Part shown: positions 56,541 through 64,000 of the stretch, piece after piece
Numbering within the stretch: the stretch's first letter is position 1
How the letters are laid out: each line of letters opens with the position of its first letter
Assembly (NCBI GenBank): GCA_037074705.1
Contig: CM073590.1
Coordinates: 242,537,601-242,601,600 of the forward strand
Reading direction: 5' to 3'
From: Zhengitettix transpicula
Taxonomy: Eukaryota; Arthropoda; Insecta; Orthoptera; Tetrigidae
DNA length: 64,000 nt
Notes under the pieces: model-generated
The model's input: only the letters and a program-made list of their open reading frames with translations
What the model was told of the DNA's origin: nothing
Databases searched by the model: none
Translations under genes and position numbers: made by a program

Positions 56541-59035
56541 TTAAAAAATATATATTCTGGACTTCTTTCGTCTTGTTTCCAACGGTTAATATTTACAATT
56601 AAATGTAATGCGTCTCATGTATCACTAGAAATTTCTTCGCCCTATTCTGAATCGGTCGTAGAAACTATTAAGCTTTATTTCTTAGTGTCTGATACGTAAT
56701 TATGAACCTTGTTTTTAAAAATAATAAGAACACCAGTGCTGTAAAATTTTAAATTCAGAAACAAATTCTCTTGATGTCAACATAATTAATGGTAAAATAT
56801 CCTTAGACTCTGCAGATAATCTTGGTAAATGATGACAACATTATAAAACCGTTTTTATGTGAAAGTGATGCGCCAAGAAGGTAATTGCGGTGCCTCATTA
56901 CAGCGGACTCTGTTGTCTGCATGTGAAGGCCGCTCAACCTCGAGGTGAAGTCAACCTCAAGGCTCGGTAATTGCGTATTGCATCCTCTTCTTACGCGGTT
57001 CGATAAACGACCTTATGCTAACATTTGCGTCGAGGTTCATCAATTCGAGCTTAACTTTCTCTGTCCTTTCGCTCAGCGCCTTTTTTTTCGTGTGTATACA
57101 TTTTTCTCCGGCTACCATTAGCACGCTCATCTTTCTTCCTGTTGATACATCACACTGCGTCAAATCCAGTGAATAGAATCGTGTTGAACTTTAAATTTAA
57201 CCTTCAAGCACGAAATGTTAGACTGTGTGGTAGCCTGTCATGGCTGACGTAAATTTATTCTCAACTGCAGTTGTCGAAACGTCGTTTTGATTCGACTTGC
57301 AGCTGTATCAGTGAAATATCAACAGAATTAATTGAAAACATCAAACGTATTTTAATATCTGAGTGAGGTTAATTACTGGTTATTTTTTACAAAGTCGTGA
57401 ATAATCCCTCAACAGCGTAGAAACTTTACAGCAGTGTGTAATGAAGCTTAGAGTAATATCTGCGATGTGACGTAACTGACTTGGTCACTCGTCACATTTT
57501 ATAAAAATAAAAAATCCGTTCCTCCTTTAGACTAGGGGGGTTGTCAACCACACAATGTTATTTTTTTCCAGATCTTGAAGAATATGTGTACCCAAGTTTC
57601 TTTGCGATTTGTCCAGGCCTTTAACCCTTTAGTACAATATTTAGGTACAAAATGTTTTAAGATGTATTTTTGTGAATACAATACGGAAGAAATAACCCCC
57701 CAAAAAATTTCAAACGTGACCAAAGTAAATTTGTCTCATGATGTTGCTCGTGTTCAACATAAATTTAATTAGTGCTGATTTAAGAATAATTGCAATTAAT
57801 TGGATAGTTATTATTTTAGTGCAATTAGAATACTCTCATAATGACGCTTAAATTTTATTTATTGAAGAAAATATAAAAAGCACAGAAAATAAATATTCTG
57901 AAATTGACCGGTGGGTAGAAAAATTTGTCCTGAGGGGTTGACTCACAGAAAGCTCGGACAGGCTTGTTGCAACCTGGCCACGAATGTTAAAAGTTTCATA
58001 TAAGTGCATGTTGTTTCATATCTTCATCACAAATTACCTCCCTTAAAAACCAACAGATGTTTCTGGGGGTGATACTAAACGTTATGTTGCATACATGCTT
58101 GCACTAGGCACTAAAGGGATTGAGATACTATATAGAACATATACACATCCTTTATTATTTATGAATTATCATGTGTTGTGGTGAACCAGGACTAAGCTGG
58201 ATTTAACTTAGATTACTCGGAACATTTCGACTCTGGCAAAACTATTCCTTGATAGAAAAATTTCGTTTAACAGTACTGCATGTTTGGCAGTCACGGTGAT
58301 GACATCAAAGTGCTGTCGGGTGAGAGAATCGACTCCATTTACTTTCTCAACCTTTTTTGTCTACTGAGACTATCTCGCTATTCCAAAACATTCAAAGTTG
58401 GTTAGTACTCTACACGGTCAGGACTATAACGACCTAATTTTCATTTTTTTCTTCGGTTTCGTCTCCAAAAATTCTATAACCAATCGATCCGTATTTTACT
58501 TAACACTCACTAGTGTCCCTCACACAAAATGGGAATCAATGAAATATTCTACATCTTCCGCTGAACAAAATTTATTACCTCGGCCAGACACTTCAGCATG
58601 TCCGTCTTGGCAAGCGTATAATTTAAAGCAGGGATCAAGATAAATGAACGAGGGAAGTGTTGCTCAAATTACAGACCACCAATATATATAGTTTTGTTTC
58701 GTAGAGGAAAACCTCTATCTTAATTCCTTTATTGAAATTTTGTCTTATTAAAGACTTGTCATAATTAAATCGGTGTTCCGTTTATTAAAATATTATTGTA
58801 AACCGCCTGAAGGGTAGGCAACTCTTCTGGCACATGAGCTGTGCGGGCTGCCTAACTGGCGGCGTTTCCCATCCAACGCTTCAACCGATTGTATAATTCA
58901 CTTGAAACTTTGAAAAAGGAATATAGTTTTCAGTATATAAATATTATAAAAATTTTCAGTACACCTCCTCCGGCTAATATTCAGTTTCATTTCTTCCATT
59001 TGTTTCGAATTATTTCATTTGTTTCCTAAAACTGA
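56541..59035. other. Mostly single-copy sequence
   Basis: A GTCGAAACGTCG motif at about 57264 recalls Penelope-type ends. The 68-codon minus frame 56957-57163 has protein-like residues (GRKMSVLMVAGEKC) in a GC-richer patch but no family is recognised. The remaining frames are unconvincing. Confidence 0.35.
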
Positions 59036-59215
59036 GTGCGTCACGAAGTAATATTTGACCGAGTGTATTAACGTTGTTCGTGGTCCAAATATCGTGGTTG
59101 ACAAAAAGTTACCCGGTGTATTTTTGACCCTCTTAAGGTACGGGAGTATTTTTGACTTTATTATTTATCAAGTGTTTTTTAGTTTTAATTCGGCGTGATT
59201 TTTTACACTTTTATT
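59036..59215 (+). repeat. ~30 bp minisatellite, second locus
   Basis: Units such as GTTACCCGGTGTATTTTTGA and GGTACGGGAGTATTTTTGAC match the unit at 51755-51965. About six diverged units. Confidence 0.6.
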
Positions 59216-60000
59216 TGATGTAGTAGGATAAATTCCGAGTTGCTAAAGTACCGTCAGTCAACATCCTGGTTTATTTGAAGTTAGCTGCCGAGTGGTTAGG
59301 TCGGGGAAGGGAACGTAAAAGGGCAAGTAAATGCTCCAAAAACACGTTCGCTATTGATGATGAATAAATCATACGTTTACCGACAGGTTAGTGTCGAATC
59401 AATTCCTTCTCCGGGCTAATTTAAATAAATACTCTCAGAGCACTCAGATAGTAATAGTAATAAAATATTCCTGGTTATCGAGAGGTGTGATTTTATTTCT
59501 ACAAAATCGTGAAGGAAAAAATGCGAATTAGGGTATTTAAATGTATATATAGTGGGATAAAAAATTAATTGAAAGCTCATGATGGACTTTTCACTCGTCG
59601 AATAAAGGTAAAATTATGATATATGTAACACAAAAATGGAAGAAATGTGTCTCAAAAATGGGATTTATTGATAGGAAAAATACCAGAATATTAGTTTAGT
59701 CTTTATTACGTTAGCGAGCTTTTCCCACTTTTAATTGGGCGTGACAGTTTTATTTTATGCAGTAGTAGAATTCCAGACTTGTTAAAGTACCGTTCGGTCA
59801 TCATCCTGGCTGGTTTGAAGTTAGTTTCCGAGGGGTTAGGTCAGGAAGAGGAACGTAAATGTCCCCAAACACTTGAGGATATTGATGCTGGTTAAACGAA
59901 CTGTTTACCAAGAGATCAGCGTCGAATCAGTTCCTTCTCCGGGATAATTTAAATAAATACCCGGGCAACACGAGACACTCGGATATTGAGTTAAATAAAT
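59216..60000 (+). repeat. Two diverged direct copies, ~530 bp apart
   Basis: Copy 1 (about 59216-59465) and copy 2 (about 59755-60000) share AAAGTACCGT, CATCCTGG, TTTGAAGTTAG, GGTTAGGTC, TCGAATCA, TTCCTTCTCCGGG and TAATTTAAATAAATAC in order. No coding, and the ends are unclear. A duplicated segment or two copies of an unknown repeat. Confidence 0.7.
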
Positions 60001-61339
60001 CTCCAATTATTAAATGGTTATTTTTCTAATTAATATACTTTTTACACGGACGCTTAATATTTTATGATTTTATAAATAAATAAATTGGCCTGGCTACTTG
60101 ATGTCTTATATCACGAAAACCCCGACTATCATCCCTTATATTCAGTTATCAACGAACGTTATCCTTGAATTTTTGGGTAATACGTTGACCTATATTACGG
60201 ACTAGAAATGTTTTTTGAAACGTCTAGACCTGCCTGAAGGGTCTTTTTCACACACAAAGATAAAGATGAACAGAATAACCTTTTATTCACGACGAACTGT
60301 CTATATCGCACTATAAAAAAAATTGACGGACGTGCTTGTGACGTCATGAGATAAAAATGGCGCAACGTCCTGACAAGTGCGATAATATAAGCCATGTTAC
60401 GGTTATTTCGTTAAAACGCTATAATTTAAAATTCATTAATATTAAAATTGTGATATACTCGATTGGCTTAGCATAATTTTACTGGATATGACAGATAACA
60501 ACGTGGCCGTTATAGTTTTTATTCTGACAAAATCTGGGTATTTTTTTTTAAAAAAAATTGAACTCGGGGAATATTTTTTGTAGGGCTGTAAATAAAAAAA
60601 AAACCCGCTCTCAATAATTACTGTAACATGATTTGAAAATTAATTCTAAAACCGCTCAGCTTCAAATAACACAAATCTGTCTCTCTCTTTCTCTCTCTCT
60701 CATTACCATAGAAATCCATTTGTGCGTGCGCCATTGCTGCTGATTCGATTAATGGATCTGCGTTAAGTAATTTCACGTGATTAGTTTTCACGATTAAAAT
60801 GTGTATACAATTATTTCCCCCTATGCGATCCAGTTATATCGTACATAAAAATACATTAAACATTTGAAACTGTTGCTGGGCATTATAAATTAATTTAATT
60901 TATATCCTGGAAGGGATTATTTCGTCAGGAAAATGTATGTTAATTACAGGCTTTTGATACAGGGTGTGTATGTAATAAAACCGCAATATCTGCCACAGAA
61001 ATTGTGTTTGGACACAAATAAAATAAATGTTCCGAAATTCCTTAAGGTTGTCACGAGCTTTATTTCGGTACACGTGACGTAACAGTAATTATTCAGGTAT
61101 GAGGAGTGAAACTGCCAGAATTTACTCACAACGAATTTTTTTTGTGGCCGCCAGGGCCTGACGGGAACGGGAAATGAAGTAAAGAAAACTGACCAATCAC
61201 GGCCCACAGCTACGTCACACCCCGACAACGTCACTGGCTGAGGACCAATCCGCATCATCCACGTCAACGGTTGCTGTAACTATAATTGTAGAGGGCTTCA
61301 AACATATAACACATAAAAAATAATGACTTTTTAAGGTAA
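60001..61339. other. Single-copy sequence
   Basis: TGACGTCA at 60339-60346 is followed within 20 bases by AAAATGGCG (YY1-like). (CT)n about 60682-60700. The minus frame 60944-61267 lacks recognisable features. No gene is established. Confidence 0.4.
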
Positions 61340-63531
61340 TCATATAATAAATACAATAGAATGTGTATGTGTATGTCCATATTTGTGAGTATGTTCCGCA
61401 TAAAAATCTACACCCATGGAGAAAATTTGACCAAGCTTCGTGCTCGTGTTTCTTGCAAACCTGAAATAAAAACTGTGGGGCTGAAAAATGCTGCGTCCCC
61501 ACAGCAAACTCCTCTCCCGCTATCGGAAGGGTGTGGGACAAGTACCCAATGCCCGACCTACCTGATGCAGGGTTTTCTAGCGTTTTCCCTGCATTTCTAT
61601 AGGCGAATTCCGGGTAGGATCCTTAAAATATAGGCCGGGGCCCCTAGTTACCCCTTGGCAACCTTCCTCTACCCTTCCGCATCCCCCCTTTCAAATCCCT
61701 TCCTATGCTATTAAAGGGGAGTTGCCCAATGTGGATCACTCTAATGTAGCCTGTTGCCCTAAAAAAAAAGAAAATCAACCAAAAGGGCGGGAGTGGAAAT
61801 TTTCAAACATGTTAAACCAGCAAAATTTTCGACCAAAGAATAAATTTCCGGGGTCAATGAGCTTTATAGCGTTTCTCCCGATTTTGTTTCCGTTTAATTT
61901 CAACCACTGTTAGCATTGAAGGGAGCATCCTTAAGGGTGAGGGTGCATTTACAAAAAAAATAACGCAAAAACGACAGAGGTTGAAGTCGAATCCGGAGTT
62001 ATAAATATCGCTGATGATAATTATGATGATTTTTGTTTATAATTTGAATCCCTTTCGACACAGGGATGGTTTTCTGAGGCGTTACTAGAAATTAACTTCA
62101 AAACAGCCCAGATTTGTGTTAAATTCGGGATTATGGATGTCGCTGAGTTTAATTATGAAATTCAACTTGCCGTTTAACGCCTGGAGGCAGGGCTGGACCG
62201 TGGTGGAAATTGTAAAACATTATTAAACTCCCGAAAGTAAGAAATAATTTTAGTTTTCAATTGAACTGATAGTGTTTCTCCCGACGACTTTTGTTTATAA
62301 TTTTAATCCCTTTCTGTATAGGAGGGGAACATTCTTAGGGATGGGAGTGCAGGTTACAAAAAAAATAAGCGGAAACGACAGAGGTTGGAGTCAAATCCAT
62401 GCTTATAGATGTCGCTGCGTTTAATTATGAAATTCAACTTGCTGTTAAACCCCACGGAGGCAGGGTTGGACGGTGGTGAACATTTTCAATCACCCGAATT
62501 TTGTGTATGATCAATAACTTTCGTTGTTAATGAAACTGATAGTGTTTCTCCCGATGGTTTTTTGAGTATAATTTCAACCCGTTTCTGTACAGGAAGGGAG
62601 CACTATTAGAGGTAGGGGTGCAGGATACAAAGACATAATGTAGAAAAGGAAAGAGGTTGGAGTGCAATCCAGGGTTATGTATGTCGCTGAGTTTAATTAT
62701 GACAACAAACTTGCCGTTTAACTTCCGATGGCGCGGGTGGTTATTTTCAAACAGGTTAAAACGGCAGATATTTTCGTCGAAAGAAAATATTTCTGGGACA
62801 ATGAGATCGATAGCGTTCGTCCTAATTTTTTTTGTGTATAGTTTTAAACTCTTTCAGGATGATTAGGGGTGGGAATATACGTTGCAAATAAATAACGCAA
62901 AAACGACAGAGGTTGAGTCGAATCAGGGCTATAGATGTCGCTAAGTTTAATTATGACATTCAACTTGCCGTTTAACCCCCAACGTCGGGGGTGGGAATTT
63001 TCAAACATTTTAAAACGGCCGATATTTTCGTAGAATTGTTTTTGGGGAGGGGGTCAACATGATTTAAAGCGTTTCTCCCGATATAGGTTTCGTGTGATTT
63101 CAACTCCTTTCGGCGTATGAGGGGAGCTTTGTTAGAGATTGGGGGGTAGAGGGACGTTACATAAAAATAAAGTAATAACAACGAACATTTGAGTCAAAGT
63201 CGGGGTTATGGAGGTCGCTGCGTTTAATTACGACATTAAACTCGCTGTTTAACCCCCAGGGGACGGTAAGGGAAAATTTCAAATATGTTAAACACCAGAA
63301 ATTTGTGTCTGTTAACTAAGTTTCGCTGTCAATGAGTCTCATAGTGTTTCTCCCGATGTTGTTTTTTGTATATAATTTTAACATCTTTCAGCATGTACAC
63401 GGGGACCACCGTTAGGGATGGGGGGGGGTATACGGTCGATACATAAAAATATCGCAAAACCAATCCGAGGTTATGGATGTCGCCGAGTTTAATTAGTATG
63501 ACAACCCGGGCAAGGCCGGGCACCCCAGACG
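61340..63531 (+). mobile_element. Non-autonomous Helitron with ~6 tandem internal units and a SINE insertion
   Basis: Begins TCATATAATAAATACAATAG at 61340. SINE-like copy 8 lies inside. Repeat units are anchored by GATGTCGCTGAGTTTAATTA at about 62008, 62128, 62408, 62688, 62933, 63213 and 63476, mostly 245-280 bp apart. It ends with a CCCGG stem, GCAAGG loop and CCGGG stem (63505-63520), then CACCCCAG, with the terminal CTAG mutated. It has no Rep/helicase coding. Confidence 0.75.
61488..61770 (+). mobile_element. SINE-like repeat, copy 8, 5'-truncated
   Basis: Starts at AATGCTGCGTCCCCACAGC and ends TGTTGCCCTAAAAAAAAA. It is inserted in a Helitron whose sequence continues on both sides. No clear target-site duplication. 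Confidence 0.8.
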
Positions 63532-64000
63532 GTGACAAATAAATAGAAGAACGGTAAAAGAAATGTTAAGTTACCTCCATTTTGATGACGTTGTGTAGAA
63601 CATCCAGTAAAATATTGAACACCTGTTTCATGTAATTAAAATAATGCTTTAATAATGCATAATTATTAAATGGAAGAATAGAATTTTATAATTAGATTTG
63701 TCTTTTTTTGGGGGACTCTCTCCGAACGTGAGCTCTTTGCAGAAACATAATTCAGAGTTGAAATCTGCTATGTCGTCATAACTACCTGTAAGTTGTGGTC
63801 TGAGTGCGTGAGGCTAGAGAAAGTATTTAAAAGAGAAAAAAATACCAATTTGTTACCTGTATGTTTACGTGAATTATGTGTGGGTTAAGTGACGTCACTG
63901 TGTTTAAAACCGGTTGAGTTGGGAAATAATATTGCGTTATGTACGGATAGATGAAGGTTTAAATGGCGAGTGAGCATTGCGCATGCGCAGACGAGCTGCT
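63532..64000. other. Right edge of window, possible promoter region
   Basis: No coding is visible before the window ends. See the promoter-like cluster at 63890-63989. Confidence 0.35.
63890..63989 (+). promoter_or_regulatory. Promoter-like cluster: CRE, YY1-like and NRF-1 motifs
   Basis: TGACGTCA (63890-63897), AAATGGCG (63961-63968) and a perfect NRF-1 palindrome TGCGCATGCGCA (63978-63989) fall within 100 bases. These three are typical of TATA-less housekeeping promoters in animals. No TATA box is seen. A transcript would begin at or beyond the window edge; strand is a guess. Confidence 0.4.

Overview
This window looks like an intergenic or intronic stretch of an invertebrate animal nuclear genome. 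The sequence is AT-rich but CpG is not obviously depleted. Microsatellites are dense ((AT)n, (GT)n, (CT)n). No open frame longer than about 140 codons looks like a host gene, and there are no rRNA genes, intact tRNA genes, operons or CRISPR arrays. I cannot name the species. Penelope-like elements, Helitrons, a mariner relic, SINE-like repeats and tRNA-Lys-primed LTR elements together would fit an arthropod or another invertebrate. All family calls rest on reading the sequence, without database searches.

Most of the window is layered transposable elements. (1) At least nine solo LTRs of one family begin TGTAAT and end ATTACA or a near match. Nearly all are embedded in (TA)n tracts: 6665-6865, 9243-10644, 10705-11447, 11762-12785, 19341-20268, 20313-21455, 26784-27692, 32818-33859, 37733-38852, 52100-53104. 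They share a core with TCAGATTTCGTT and an AACCCAGT..AGACCCTG block. Beside some of them lies a tRNA-Lys-type primer-binding site (TGGCGCCCAACGTGGGGC), and at 26325-26783 and 38900-39228 the tip plus primer site is reiterated in tandem. (2) Eight copies of a ~540 bp poly(A)-ended SINE-like family occur; several have 12-16 bp target-site duplications. (3) Non-autonomous Helitrons end in CTAG with a conserved hairpin just inside; the best examples are 35777-35959 and 34243-35648, and the latter is split by a solo LTR with a 4 bp TSD (AACT). (4) Penelope-like (PLE) fragments carry GIY-YIG endonuclease remnants (28.1-28.9 kb, 46.1-48.1 kb) and terminal pieces elsewhere. (5) A mariner deletion derivative lies at 39987-40479. 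(6) A tRNA-headed SINE lies at 4545-4735, with tRNA-like relics at 21.96 and 32.39 kb.

Layout: 0-9 kb mixed single-copy sequence, PLE foldback, SINE-like copies, Helitron and an AT-rich degenerate satellite; 9.2-12.8 kb a head-to-head LTR pair, a short unrecognised coding-like segment (11475-11753) and another LTR; 14.3-16.4 kb a ~116 bp AT-rich satellite; 17.7-28.9 kb Helitron, LTR tandem, SINE-like copies and PLE; 29-39 kb Helitrons and LTRs; 40-45 kb mostly single-copy; 45-53.4 kb LTR/PLE/SINE-like nest; 53.4-64 kb sparser, with a perfect-armed ~60 bp palindrome, minisatellites, two Helitrons and a promoter-like cluster at the right edge.

Nesting gives relative ages. SINE-like copies interrupt a PLE, a Helitron and an LTR-tip array, and an LTR interrupts a Helitron, so the SINE-like family was among the last active. 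The two observations least explained by ordinary TE annotation are the strong excess of the palindrome TGACGTCA (15 copies) and the tandem arrays of LTR-tip/primer-binding-site units.
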